This document shows, in pieces, positions 12,294-24,542 of a stretch of 64,000 nt of DNA; positions within the stretch are counted from its first letter, which is position 1, and the number at the start of each line of letters is the position of its first letter. The notes beneath the pieces are model-generated. The model saw nothing but the letters and a program-made list of their open reading frames with translations. It was not told the origin of the DNA and did no database searches. Source of the DNA: Heracleum sosnowskyi (Eukaryota > Streptophyta > Magnoliopsida > Apiales > Apiaceae); the NCBI GenBank assembly GCA_030848705.1, contig CM061245.1, forward strand, positions 58,616,006-58,680,005. Reading direction: 5' to 3'. The translations under genes and the position numbers were made by a program.

Positions 12294-15200
12294 TTACTTA
12301 GCTTGAGATTTCCTCTTCTGTCTTGTTACTTCCTCTCTTCTGAGAGCTTCTACCAAGCAGCCTCTTAGACCTTCTACAAGAGAGATTTCAGCAGGTGTGA
12401 CTGCAGCATCTTCTATTTCTTCAATGATCTTCTTGATAGTAGGAGAAATAAGAGAACTAGCATCCCTGAGATTCAACCATTGCTCTTGATCAAATGGATA
12501 GCTTCTGAAGTGGAGTTCTTAACGAATGAGCTTGAATCTACATCCTCCTTTGCTTGTCCAGCTTTGAATCTTCCCCTTTTCTCCTTTCCAATAATTCCTC
12601 TATCTTGTCAGAACAGATCTGCTCTAGGGGATGAATTGATCCAGCAACCATATACTGTAAATTCTTAAGAATAGTTGTTTTTAGCTTGTGCAAGCTGCAA
12701 ACATAGATTTCTTCTTTTAGATGCTTGATTCTTAAGGGATTTTCCAGCATACATGTTTGATAATTTGGAGCTTCACTTTCTGCCTTGTTGGCAGTCTTGC
12801 ATCTTTCCAGGAGTTCAGCTTCCTTCTTATCAAGTTCTGACTGATATTGAGCGTATTGAGAAGAGTCAGGTCTTTTGCTTGGCTTGGGTTGCCCTTCCTC
12901 TGTGGGTTGGGTTTTCCTTTCTTCTGTGGGTGAATCATCAAACTCGTAGTACCAGTGATATGGTATAGGAGAGGCTGGTAAATCAGTTGAAATATCAGCA
13001 TCATCAAAATCTGCAAAGTTGTAGCCAAATTTCTGATAGAATTCAGCATCCCTATCAGCTTGATATTTCAGAATATGTTCCATAACAGACTCTGGAACAT
13101 TTTCATAGCTCTCCAGCAACTCTACCATTTTTTCCAGGTAGAAGAAGTCAATTCTTCTTTTATCTAAGGTTGATATCCTACCACTGGTTGATGTGGAGAC
13201 CAGATTGAAATCCTTATCAACCTTGGTGGATCTTGATTCTTCCCACCACAGAATGTACTCAGTGACCTCTTGATTTGCATCCATCTTGACCTCAACACTC
13301 TTGATTCCTCTAGATTGCATCTGTTGTATCTTAAGACTGTTGGGAGGTATAGATTGAATTGGCTTCTTAAGATTCCTGCCAAATCCAGTGGCCTTTTCCT
13401 TTCCTGAGTACTTGTGCTTTCCTTCAGGTTTCTGTCTGGAAAACCATGCTCTTGCTTTGGCTTTCAGTCTTATGGGCTTGACAGTAGCTTTGGCTTCATC
13501 CTTGACAGAACCTTTCTTGACAGTATCTTTGTCGACAGTATCTTCCATGACAGCATCTTCTATGACAGTATCCTTGTCGACAGTACCTTTGGTGACAGCA
13601 TCTTTTTCTGCATTTATGCAATCAATAGCACATCTAAGAATGCTTGCCTCCAAAGCTTCCAGTATTCTTGGCTCCTCTTCATCTGTTGCACCAGCATCTT
13701 TCTTTTCTTGACTAGGAGTTTCTTCATTGCCTTCATTCTGAGATTGAATACCAGTATTCCCAGAATTACTTCCACCAGCATTTCCAGCATTTCCAGAAGC
13801 TTCACCACCTCCAACCTCATCATCATCATCATCATCATCATCATGAGGAGGTATGTCATAGAGACAGCTTCCACCTTGATCATTTCTTTTAGCATTGGCT
13901 CTAGAGATTAGTTCCTTCACTCTAGCTCCCAGTGCCTTGTCTCTCAACACCAGCATTTTGTAGATCTCTTGAACAACATAAACTCTTCCTGGATTGGCAC
14001 TTGAACTGAGTATTCCATCTAACACTTTCAGAATTGACTTGGTTTCCATTCTGGATGGGCTAACCAAATTCATGAAGTTGTTCCTTCTTGTGCCATCCTT
14101 AGTTTTAGATCTGTAGAAAACACTTGGTGGATTTGTGTAGACTTCAGGTAGCTTTTGTGTGATCAGGTTCTGGATTTGCATATCCAATATTTCATTGAAT
14201 GGTGTTTGAGTTGCCCTGATCTTTCCCTTCAAAGCACACAACACCTTTGCTGGCAGACTCTGCAATAACTGCATTGTGATGAAATAAGATATGCCAGAAG
14301 TGAAATAGATACTTACAACCCATCTTTTCTCATCATTAACCATTACACTGACACTGGTGATTTGATCCTTTAACAGTTTTGTGGTGTTGGTTGGACGGTT
14401 GCTTGGAGCATTCATTGCTTCTTCCACCAGACTGCTAAATTCACTGTCATGATTGTGTAATGTGCTCTCCCTGTAATCCACCATTAGAGTATTGGCTTCT
14501 TCTTTATCATACTCAGTACTATTGGACCAAGTATTTCCTTTATGGATGGATTCAGGCAGTTTCCCTTTACCTTTCCCAAACTTATTATGTTCCTCCATTT
14601 CTCTCCATCTTCTTTGTAGAGCTGATTCTTGAGTTGCTGGAGTTGGCTCTCTGATTGTCACAGGAGGTAGAATTGGATGTCTAGATGCAGGTCTTCTTTG
14701 CATTGCATCTTGAGTTGCCTTAGACATCAACACTCTTTCTCCATCCAAGTCAACTTCAACAAGCTCTTCAGCTTTATCCTTTGGTTGTCCACTGCTTGGT
14801 TTGACTTGCTCCCCCTTAGACATTGCTTTCTCCTTAGCTCCCCCTTTGGTCTTCACAGCTACTGTCTCCCCCTAAGTTCCACCTGATTCCTGAATAGATA
14901 TTGATTCTGATCTTGCTACCTTCTCCCCCTTAGTTGAGTTGGCAGCTACTAGGTCAGTGAGGAACTGGATAGAGAGCTGAGTAGCAGCAAAACCATCAAC
15001 CACCAGTTGAGAGAGAGAGTCCATCTTGGAGTTCAAAGTAGCACACTGTCCTTCCAGAGCTGCAATCCTGTTACCAAAAGTAGCAGAGGGGCCACCAGAC
15101 CTTAACCTTCTTGGAGGGGAAGGAAAAGAAAGGGGCTTGGAGGCTATGGGGGTTCTCACACTCTCAGGGTGTTTTTGAGTGATCTCATCACCCCTCACAG

Positions 15201-17308
15201 ATTGACTCTCAAGGCCTAATGCCTGAATAGTGTGGGCTCCCTCAAAGTCTCTCTGGACATGCTCAAGTCCCTCTCCTTTTGCCAGCACATTTGGTTGCCT
15301 CTCATTTTGATGCTCACCTCTCTGTTCTTTTATCTCTCTTTTCTTTTGCACACCCTCACTCAACCTAGATGCATGGGTATGAGCAGTACTAACATGCATG
15401 GAAGGAGAAGATTTAGAATGTACCTTTAAGAGTTTGGCAAGAGGTAGATCATCATCAGAGGCATCCTCAATGAGTACAGCTTCAAAATCAGGCTGAGAGG
15501 ACTGGACAGTATCTTTGGCATGAATGTTACTGTCAGTTGGAGTATGGACCGCAGGTTCTGGCATGATAGCAACTTTGGGAGGTGGAGTGACAGTATCTTT
15601 CTCTCCACCCATGACAGCAGATGTGTCCAGGACAGCAACATTGTCAGTGTCTTTGACAGCAACAGAGGCTGTGACAGCATCTTCCTGAAGGTAAGATGCT
15701 CCCTGGAGCTCAGACAAAGTGTTGGTTGTTTCATTTTCTGACAAACTACCACTTTGCCCTGGCTCAGTGTTTGGAGGAGTGGTGTCCATTTCACTTTGAG
15801 AAATGGGTTCTTGTGGACCACTAGATGAGGGCTCATCCATGAATGGAGATGGATGATCAAAACCTGAAGGGTTGGGACTGTCCCCTTCTCTAGGTTGTGG
15901 AGAAGAAACAAAAGAATGTGTAGGGAAGGAAGAAGGTGAAAGTGTAGCAGAGAGTGGGGGCTGATTCACAGGAGAAACATGTGGATCATCAAAAGGAATA
16001 GAGAAATCCTCACTGTGCCCTAACTCACTGTGTGTTTCTTCAAGTGGAGGTTCCTCAGGTTGTGAACCATGAGTTTGTGCAGACTCTGTACAGGGTGCCT
16101 TGGGAAACAGGCCAATTTCAATAGATGCACCTTGTTGAGAAGGCACATCTAGGGAGGTGTTTGAATCCCTTTCAGTAACCACAGTTTGTTGAGAAACTGC
16201 AGCTTGGTTAGCAGTGGTTTTAGTCTCCTAGCTCTCTTCTTCTTAGGCTCAGGGGGAACCACTGGGGGTTCTGTTTGACTAGCCTCCTTATTTGCTGAAC
16301 TAGGTGCAGTGTCTCCCTCTTGACTCACAGAGCTACCACCAATATTAGCTTCTAAAGGCCGTTTTCTGGATTCTTGCAAGGCTTCTCTTTGGGCTTTGGA
16401 ACGTCTAGAGGGCCTAGGCTGAGTGTATGGTGTTGAATGTGGGTTAACTGAATTTGGGTCTAATTCAGTTTCATTCACAAGAGTGAAAGAGTCATAACCA
16501 GATGGTAATGGTAAATCAGAGTTGGACACTTGATCAACCATGTGCTGAGTGAAACAAAGTGGAATATGTGCATTGAGATTCTGTGAAGATAACAGTGTGT
16601 GTGTGTGTTCTTTTTCAAAACTGAGCAAGCCTCTAAACGAGGGGCAACATCATTAAAATCACAGAATGAATTAATGCACATCATAAGGAAGCGAGGGTAG
16701 ATTGATACCTTCTTACCTATGGCAGCCCTGAGGTGTGCCATGAGGAGAGCTCCAACATTCACCTTGTATCCATGGACAAGAGAATGTGTCATTTTCTTGA
16801 TGTAGGAGGGTATTCCATTCCAGCCTGTGGACTTGGTAAAGAACACCTTGACCATCACATCAAGTATCATGCTCCACTCCTTTCTCAGATGCTTCCTATC
16901 CATTTCACCAGACGGATACCATTTGGTAGTCCCCTCTTCGAGAATAGGGCCTGCATACCCAATCTTCAAGAAGAGCATCTTTAGAGTGTCATCATTGGCA
17001 AGTTCAGCAAATTGGTGTCCTGCTTCAAGTGTAATTCCAAGAGCAGTGTTGATGACCTCAGCTGTAAGAGTGTATTGTTGCCCAGAGATTGTGAATTGAA
17101 TGCCCGGGTTCTCACCCTCAGTTTGAGCAACAACAGTTCGCCAAAACGCCTCAATTCTGTCTAAGTCGAGAATGGGGGTTGAGGTGATGGCAGAACCGAG
17201 ATATGACTTGTTCAAGAACAACACGAGTCCTTTGAAACCTTCACCAGCATCATTTGGGGAAAAGATGCCAGCAAAGTTTGTTTGAGAGAGAGTCTGTTTG
17301 GATGCCAT
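12294..17308 (-). pseudogene. long downstream ORF of element A (SIRE-type extra ORF), four breaks
   Basis: An ATG at 17308 opens MASKQTLSQTNFAGIF; this is the methionine closest to homologous starts in D and E. The N-terminal ~230 residues form a globular domain sharing GYxGP, LRKEW and SxxxGxxVN-type positions with D and E. Then come basic and acidic disordered segments with many KDTV-like repeats, a coiled coil near 15000 and a TKGEK motif. Breaks: a frameshift at the (GT)7 tract 16595-16608, a frameshift near 16205-16230, a TAG at 14872-14874 replacing the Lys of another TKGE, and a frameshift near 12500-12560 before the final NLRDASSLISP stretch. No signal peptide or membrane segment is evident, so an envelope role is unsupported. 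Function unknown. Confidence 0.72.
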
Positions 17309-17968
17309 GGAGATTTCAAGAAAAGAAGAAAGTAAGAAAGTGGCTTTTTGCTTGAAGAAAAGTATATTGTCTTGAGTTCGATGAGAGTGATATGTCTGAG
17401 TAACTGGGGAATAAATAGAGGTATCTCAAACGTTGTGCACAAAAAGTGGAATTAAAGAACGTGTCTTAACCCACTCTTATAACACGTCAGTTACTGCCCG
17501 TTATTCACTGACCAATCGTGGGATAAATATCCAATTTCAACGGTCCACTATTGTTGACAGTAACCTGTGCGCTAGAAACAATCTGTCAGTAATAAGAGGT
17601 GGTGACAGTAGGTTTTGCGCGACAACAACTATTGCGCAAAAACTTGCTGTCACCGTTAAGCATATAAATAACAGTATCCTTTACAAGTCTTGACAGAAAG
17701 TCTTTCCCTGCTGTCAAGAAGGTTGCTGTCAAGAAACACACGACAGTATTCTTCTTAACGACAGTAACTTCGATTGAGAATTGGTTATGTCATGAACTTA
17801 TTAGAATGCTTTATTCATACACTTAACTTAATATTGACAAATTATGGATTTAGCAATTTAATCTTTTGAACACAGATATTAAGCAATTAACACAGACAAA
17901 TCATAAACACAAGAACAATAACTTTTATTATTATTGATACAATCATTAAAAATAGAACATTGAGTACA
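17309..17968 (-). other. spacer upstream of the downstream ORF in element A
   Basis: Noncoding stretch of about 660 bp, probably leader or promoter for the downstream ORF. It holds at least eight CTGTC/GACAG copies, mostly between 17550 and 17770. I see no confident TATA box. Confidence 0.5.
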
Positions 17969-18220
17969 TTATTCTATGATTTTATCAACTAGTTCTAAAA
18001 GCTCTTCCTTAATCTCTTCTTCAGAGCGACCTTCTTCTTCAAGAAGTGCCTGAAGCTCCTTCTCTTCTTCCTGAGCCTTGGCCTCCTCTTCCTGTTTCTT
18101 TTCCTCGTCTATCTCATCCATGCCGTCCAACAGCATCTCGAAGAGTTCATCAATCTCTTCACTGTCGGGTTCACTATCGCACCGTTTTAGCCCTACTTCA
18201 ATTCCTACTTTGTTTTCCAT
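17969..18220 (-). CDS. small acidic ORF (83 aa) between pol and downstream ORF of element A
   Basis: An intact ATG-to-stop frame encoding an 83-residue protein dominated by Glu, Asp and Leu: EIDELFEMLLDGMDEI, then EEEAKAQEEEKELQALLEEE and EEIKEELLELVDKIIE. Heptad-like leucine spacing suggests a helical, coiled-coil-forming acidic peptide. It lies about 400 bp after pol and 660 bp before the next ORF, a place where B, C, D and E have no similar ORF. I do not recognise a family. Low complexity means it could be open by composition; the ATG and the recent insertion keep it plausible. Confidence 0.4.
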   Translation of the reverse strand: MENKVGIEVGLKRCDSEPDSEEIDELFEMLLDGMDEIDEEKKQEEEAKAQEEEKELQALLEEEGRSEEEIKEELLELVDKIIE

Positions 18221-18627
18221 TATTTACTTTAAAACTGAGAGCAGACAGGTGAAACCTAAGGTTAATTTATAGGCAAAACCGTCTAAGGATTAAAGTCTAA
18301 TGGTCAACAGTTAGAGTACCCATACAACTACCACAAAAGTAATTAATGGTCGTGTCCTCCTTTAATCCTACAGATTAATGCAAAACGGTGTGAAAGTCCA
18401 ATGGAACAGATTTTTATCTCTCAAACTTAACAAGTAACCACATTAATGTCATACACAGTCTAAAAGTATGAGACTGGGCACAAAATACTGACATGAAAAG
18501 TCAAATGAACACATGCTGTCACATATCAGACATAGACCAAGTAGACAGTAACTTCTCTTGACAGCAGGTTTGAAGTTGTTGTCATGAGCTTCAAAAGAGA
18601 ATTTGGAAATATAGAAAACTGAGTAAA

Positions 18628-21600
18628 TCAACATACCAGATTCAGCATTCCCAATTCACTTACCAACCTGTTGAAGGTTGCTTCATCCAATGGCTTAGTG
18701 AAGATGTCAGCAAGTTGCTTGTCAGTTGGGACATAGATCAGCTTCACAGTTCCTTGTTCAACATGCTCTCTGATAAAGTGATGTCTTATATCAATGTGCT
18801 TTGTCCTAGAGTGTTGAACTGGATTGTCTGAAATGGCTATGCCACTAGTGTTGTCACAGTAGATAGGAACGTCTCTTAACACTAGACCATAATCTAGAAG
18901 TTGATTCTTCATCCATAGAATTTGAGCACAGCAACTACCTGCGGCAATATACTCAGCTTCTGCAGTTGAGGTAGAAACTGAATGCTGCTTCTTGTTAAAC
19001 CATGAGACCAATCTTCCACCAAGAAATTGACAGCTACCAGTAGTACTCTTTCTGTCAATCTTGCATCCAGCATAGTCTGAGTCTGAGTAACCAATTAGAT
19101 CAAATCCAGTATTCTTAGGATACCAAAGACCTAGATTAGGAGTGCCTTTTAAGTATCTAAAGATTCTCTTGATGGCTACTAAGTGTGACTCTTTTGGATC
19201 ACTTTGAAACCTTGCACAGAGACATGTAGCAAACATGATGTCAGGTCTGCTAGCAGTTAGATATAGGAGAGATCCTACCATGCCTCTATAGGTGCTCGAG
19301 TCAACTTTCTTTCCTTTAGAATCAAGATCCAGACTAGTTGACGTGGACATTGGTGTCTTTGCAGGTGATGAATCTTCCAAGTTGAACTTTCTGAGAAGTT
19401 CCTTGATGTATTTAGCTTGACATATAAAGATTCCATCAGGTTGTTGAAGAATTTGTAATCCCAGAAAGAATGACAATTCTCCCATCATACTCATCTCATA
19501 TTTGTTACTCATGAGAGAGGAAAACTTCTCACACAGCTTCTCATTTGTAGAACCAAAAATGATGTCATCCACATAGATTTGTACCAGAATGATGTCCTTG
19601 CCATGGTGTTTGTAGAAAAGTATCTTGTCCACAACTCCTCTAGTAAACTGATTTTCCAAAAGAAAAGTGGAAAGTGTGGCATACCAAGCCCTGGGTGCTT
19701 GCTTTAGTCCATACAAAGCTTTGAAGAGTTTGTATACAAAATCATACATTTCAGCATCCTCAAACCCTGGTGGCTGTTCAACATACACTTCTTCTTCCAA
19801 TTCTCCATTTAGAAAGGCACTTTTGACATCCATCTGAAATACTTTGAAGTTGCAGTGTGCAGCATAGGCTAGAAAGATTCTTATAGCTTCAAGTCTTGCA
19901 ACAGGTGCAAATGTCTCATCATAATCTATTCCTTCCTGTTGACAGTAACCTTTAGCCACTAGCCTTGCTTTGTTTCTTGTCACTGATCCATTTTCATCAA
20001 GCTTGTTTCTGAAAACCCATTTGGTCTCAATGACTGACTTTCCCTTAGGTCTTGGAACCAGCTTCCATACATTGTTCCTTTCAAACTGATTTAGCTCTTC
20101 TTGCATGGCTATCACCCAGTCAGAATCCAACAATGCTTCATCAGTTGTCTTGGGTTCCATTTGAGACAGGAAGCATGAAAACATGCTGTCAGCAGAGACT
20201 TTGTTCCTTGTCCTCACACCAGAAGTAGGGTCACCAATGATAAGGTCATTTGTGTGATCCTTGTTCCACTTGGTGATTCTGGGCAAGCTACTTGATTGTA
20301 CAGGAACAGTTGCTTCAGTTTGTTGAGTTGAATGCTCACCAATCCCATTGTCTTCACCATGTTCTTCATTGTCTCCAGAGTCACCACTGTTATGAATGTT
20401 TGAGGTTTTGGTCTGTGACTGAGCTGGAGTTTGGTTGACAGGAGTGGTATTGACAGTATCTTTATCAACTTCAACAATTTGAGTGAAGCTAGGTTCTTCA
20501 TCAATAATTTCCTCAGCTTCCAAGTATCCTTGATTCTCAAATCTAAATGTCTACATCTTTCCTTCTTCATGCAGTCCTGGAAACTTGGTTTCATCAAATG
20601 TGACATTTACACTTTCTTCAATAATCCTGTGTTCCATAACATAAACTCTGTAGGCAGTCCTTTCTGTACTGTAACCCATGAATAATCCTTCAAATGCCTT
20701 AGTGTCAAATTTTCCTTTCTTCTCATGGTTATCCTTCATCATGAAGCATTTGCTCCCAAACACATGAAAATATTTGACAGTAGGTTTTTTTCCAGTTAGC
20801 AGACAGTAAGGTGTACTTGCATGAGTTTTGTTAATCATGGTTCTGTTTTGAGTATAACAAGCTGTGTTGATAGCTTCAGCCCAGAAATATGTTGGCAGTT
20901 TGGCGTCATGCAACATAGTTCTAGCTGCTTCAATGAGAGTCCTGTTCTTTCTTTCTACAACTCCATTCTGCTGTGGAGTCCTTGCAGCAGAGTATTGTTG
21001 TACAATTCCTTCATCTTTACAGAAATTTCCAAGTGTGGCATTTCTGAATTCAGTACCATTGTCACTCCTCAAGATTTGAACTTTTGAGTTTGGAGTTCTA
21101 TCAAGAACTCTGACTTGATCAATAATTACTTGAGCAGCTTCATCTTTGGATTCAAGAAACTTCACCCAAGTGTACCTTGAGTAATCATCCACCATTACTA
21201 AGGCATATCTCTTTTTGGCCATAGATGGTACATTGACTGGTCCAAAAAGATCCATATGAATCAACTTGAGTGCTTCTATGTTGGTTTTCATCTGCTTGGA
21301 CTTGTGCACAGCTCTCCTTAGTTTGCCCATCTGACAATCTTCACACAGTCCTTCTTGACAGAATTCCTGTTGGGGCAAACCTCTCACTAACTCCTTCTTC
21401 ATCAAAATATTCATTGTTTTGAAGTTGAGATGTGAAAGCTTCCTATGCCAAAGCATACTGTCACAAACAGTTGCTTTACTGTAGAAACAGTAAACTTTAT
21501 CCTTCTTTGTTGAGTTTAAGTCAGCAACAAACAAGCTTCCTTTTCTAACCCCTTTTAGAGAGAGGCTACTATCCTTCTTGTGATAGATGTTACACAACAT

Positions 21601-21870
21601 CATATCAAAATCAACCTTGAATCCCCTGTCACTGAATTGGCTGACACTGAGTAGATTGTGCTTCAATCCATCCACAAGAGCAATATCTTCAATGACAACA
21701 TTTCCAATTTCCAGACAGCCATATCCCACTGTGTAACCCTTGCTGTTGTCTCCAAAGGTTATGATTGGGCCAGCTTTCTCTACATAGTGTGATAGCAGGG
21801 CTTTATCACCTGTCATGTGTCTTGAGCAACCATTGTCAATGATCCACATGACTTGATCTTTCTTCTTGCC
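18628..21870 (-). pseudogene. copia pol of element A: protease, integrase, RT, RNase H; one TAG
   Basis: The frame resumes immediately after a splice-acceptor-like TTTTGCAG with GKKKDQVMWIIDNGCSRHMTG (protease, DNG in place of DSG). It continues through GAG-pre-integrase (WHRKLSHLNFKTM), integrase (HMDLFGPV, RSDNGTEF, NGVVERKNRTLIE), reverse transcriptase ([40 protein letters not shown]) and RNase H ([33 protein letters not shown]) to [11 protein letters not shown] single in-frame TAG at 20551-20553 separates the integrase half from the RT half. All catalytic residues I can locate are otherwise present. Gag and pol are in the same frame in this element. Confidence 0.92.
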
Positions 21871-21888
21871 CTGCAAAACAGAATGTAT

Positions 21889-24491
21889 TTAAGATGCATA
21901 TGGTACCCAATCCTTGTTGGGTCCTGCTGTTTTAGTGTTTCCTGAGTTTCTTCCAGTCATAAAATCACACGCATCATTAATGATCTCCTGTTTGACTTCT
22001 CTTTTCACCCACTTAGGTTTAGAATTGGACTTGATCCTTTTCTTAGTGGATGAGGCCTTCTTGTTGTTGCCAGCAGGCTCAGAAGTCTCAACAGTGTGCA
22101 TGTATGAACATTTTTCAGTAGTGAGAATAGGTAAGTTAAAGCATGTACTCATGGCAGTGATCTTGCATGGCATACATTCAATGTTATTACAGACACTCAT
22201 AGTTCTATGCATAAGGGGGGTTCTGTGTAAATTACCATTGAGTTCAGTAGCATTGATCTTATCCTCAATTGGCTTAATACAAACATGTGTTAAATGATGT
22301 GAAGATCCACAGTTATTGCATAGTTTCCTAGAAGCACCTCCAACATTAGTGTATCCATTTCCTTTATTGACACCTACCTTACCATTCCTATTCTTAGACT
22401 TGGGAGTTACTGGATTGACAGTATGTTTAGAAGTTGCTGTCGAACTTTCCTTGACAGTACCTTTTATTCCAACTGTCTTGACAGAAGGTTTGGAAGCTAC
22501 TGTCTTGGAACCATTCTTGACAGCATCTTTGGAAGATACTGTCTTGCCAACTGTGACAGCATCTTTTGAACTTGCTGTCTGATTGCTTGGTAAGTTTACT
22601 GTCTTGGGGATCGTGACAGTATCCTTTCCATCCTTGAATGTGCTGTCAACACCTTCATCCTCATCAAGAATTTCTTGTTTGATGAGCATGGCTTCTTCAT
22701 CAAACTCAATTTCTGCAGCTTTGAAAATAGGAGTTTTAACTTTCTTGAGAATGGTGGGTTTGACAACAGCATCTCCAGGACAATCTTGAATCACAGTTTC
22801 CTTTCCAGGTCTCCTACCATATGAAAAACCTATGCCAACAGTTTGATTTTCTGTATGCTTATCATTGTAATCCTGAACTATCTTAGATGAGTTTTTATAA
22901 GCCTTAATCTTGAATTCATTTTCAGCAATCTCATTTCTCAGGAATTCCTCAACTTCTTTAGCACATTTCAATTCATTTTTAAATTTTGCATTCTCCTGAG
23001 CTAAAGAGTCTAGTGAACTGGTTTTGAGAACAAGAGATTCATTTTCAGACTTTAGTGTTTCATTTAGCTTACTCAGCCTAGTGATTTCCTCATTAGCAGC
23101 AGATAAGCTAGTATAGACATTGAACATTTCAGCACTTAAGTCTTTAATGGTTTTCTTATACTCATCAATGGACATATCAAGTAAGACAAGTGAGGGTACC
23201 TGACTTGAGGATGTTGATGTTACTTCATCAGTGCTAGCCATGAGAGCTAGGTTGACATATTCTTCTTCATCTTCATCATCAGACTCATCCCAACACTTTC
23301 CTTCAGCCACATAGGCTCTACCTTGATTCTTCTTAGAGTATCCACCAGTTCCTTTTTCAAATCTCTGAACCTGTTTGGGTCTTTTGCACTCAGTAGCAAA
23401 ATGACCAGGTTCACCACAGTTGTAACACTTGAATTTAGATCTATCCACAAATCCAGTCTTGTATCCTCCTTTGAATGAGCTTCCCACAGTAGCCTTTGAT
23501 GAGCTTCTCTTGGTGAACTTGGATGCTTGGCCTTGGGGCCTGAATGACCTATCCTTCTTGAACTTTTTAGCCATGTAGGCCATAGTAGGATTGTCCATGC
23601 TTTCCAGTTCCTCCATTGTGTAGAAGTCTTCATCTTCCACATCCTTGAGCTGTAGTACTACTTTCTCATCATCTTCAACAACCTCTTCTATCTTCAAGGA
23701 TTGTACAGGGGTTGGTTGTGTGATTTGTAGTACTTCACTTGGTTGTGTGATCCTTGGCACTTGTGCTACTAGGGCACTTGACATATTAGCCATCTTGTTC
23801 CTTGTTCCACTTTGTATGGCTCTCTTTTGAAAGAGTTCAAGTTCATAAGATTTCAGAATGCCATAAAGTGTCTCAAAGGTTATATTGTTGAGATCTCTTC
23901 CTTCTCGTATGGCTGTTGTCTTGTGTTCAAGGTGATCAGGCAGTGTAAGCAAGAACTTGACATTTAATTCTTTTCTGTCATAGTACTTACCATGTATCTG
24001 TAGTTTAGTTAAGAGCTTACTGAACCTTTCAAACATGGAAGTTAAGTCTTCACCAGGCTTGGCCATGAATGCCTCATATTGTGATATCAGTATTTGCCTT
24101 TGATTGCCCTTAACTTCTTCACTTCCTTCACATAGTAAAGCTAACCTGATCCACATCTCCTTGGCAGATGTGCAGCTTATCACACTTCCACACATGGCTT
24201 TATCCAACGTGAGAGAATCGAGCAAGATGAGTTGCAAGTGATCATCTAGCACTATTTTCTACTTCTCAGGTTCCAAAAATTCGGAGGGATCTTGGGAACC
24301 CAATGTGCAGGAATGACTTCACCATTTACTGTTGTGGCTTCAATTTCCTTCCTTGGAATGAAAGCACCATTCTCGAGAATACCTGGGTATAGTGGATTCG
24401 CAGCTTTGATAAACAACAAGATCTTTCTTTTCCAAATGCTGTAGTTCTCTTTATCAAAAGCTGGGATCTTGATACTGTTTGATTTCTGCAT
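21889..24491 (-). pseudogene. copia gag of element A, frameshift and TAG near N-terminus
   Basis: The ATG at 24491 lies just inside the primer binding site and gives MQKSNSIKIPAFDKENYSIW, a standard UBN2-type gag opening. A frameshift around 24262-24290 and a TAG at 24259-24261 break it; the frame is then open from KIVLDDHLQ to the stop at 21889. Features: gag core (SAKEMW, YEAFMAKPGEDLTSMFERF), a CCHC knuckle CYNCGEPGHFATECK, a Glu-rich coiled coil and a second knuckle CNNCGSSHHLTHVC near the C-terminus. The linker is rich in KDAV/KTV units, which encode the family's ACTGTC motif. The protein ends KDWVPYAS. Confidence 0.88.
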
Positions 24492-24528
24492 TGTCGTCGT
24501 GATCACAGATATGTATGTTAATCTGATA

Positions 24529-24540
24529 GCTCCGATACCA
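24529..24540 (-). other. primer binding site of element A
   Basis: TGGTATCGGAGC on the minus strand, two bases inside the 5' LTR; one mismatch from the usual TGGTATCAGAGC complementary to initiator methionine tRNA. Confidence 0.88.
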
Positions 24541-24542
24541 GT

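Noticed and set aside
13388..13911. Plus-strand frames of 107-165 codons
   Set aside because: Antisense to the repetitive KDTV part of the downstream ORF; Ser/Asp-rich translation of the reverse motif.
14872..17308. Calling the downstream ORF a viral envelope gene
   Set aside because: No signal peptide, membrane helix or cleavage site is visible; acidic, basic and coiled-coil segments fit an intracellular protein.
20551..20553. Programmed readthrough stop within pol of A
   Set aside because: Located between integrase and RT where D and E have no stop; a single-copy mutation is simpler.
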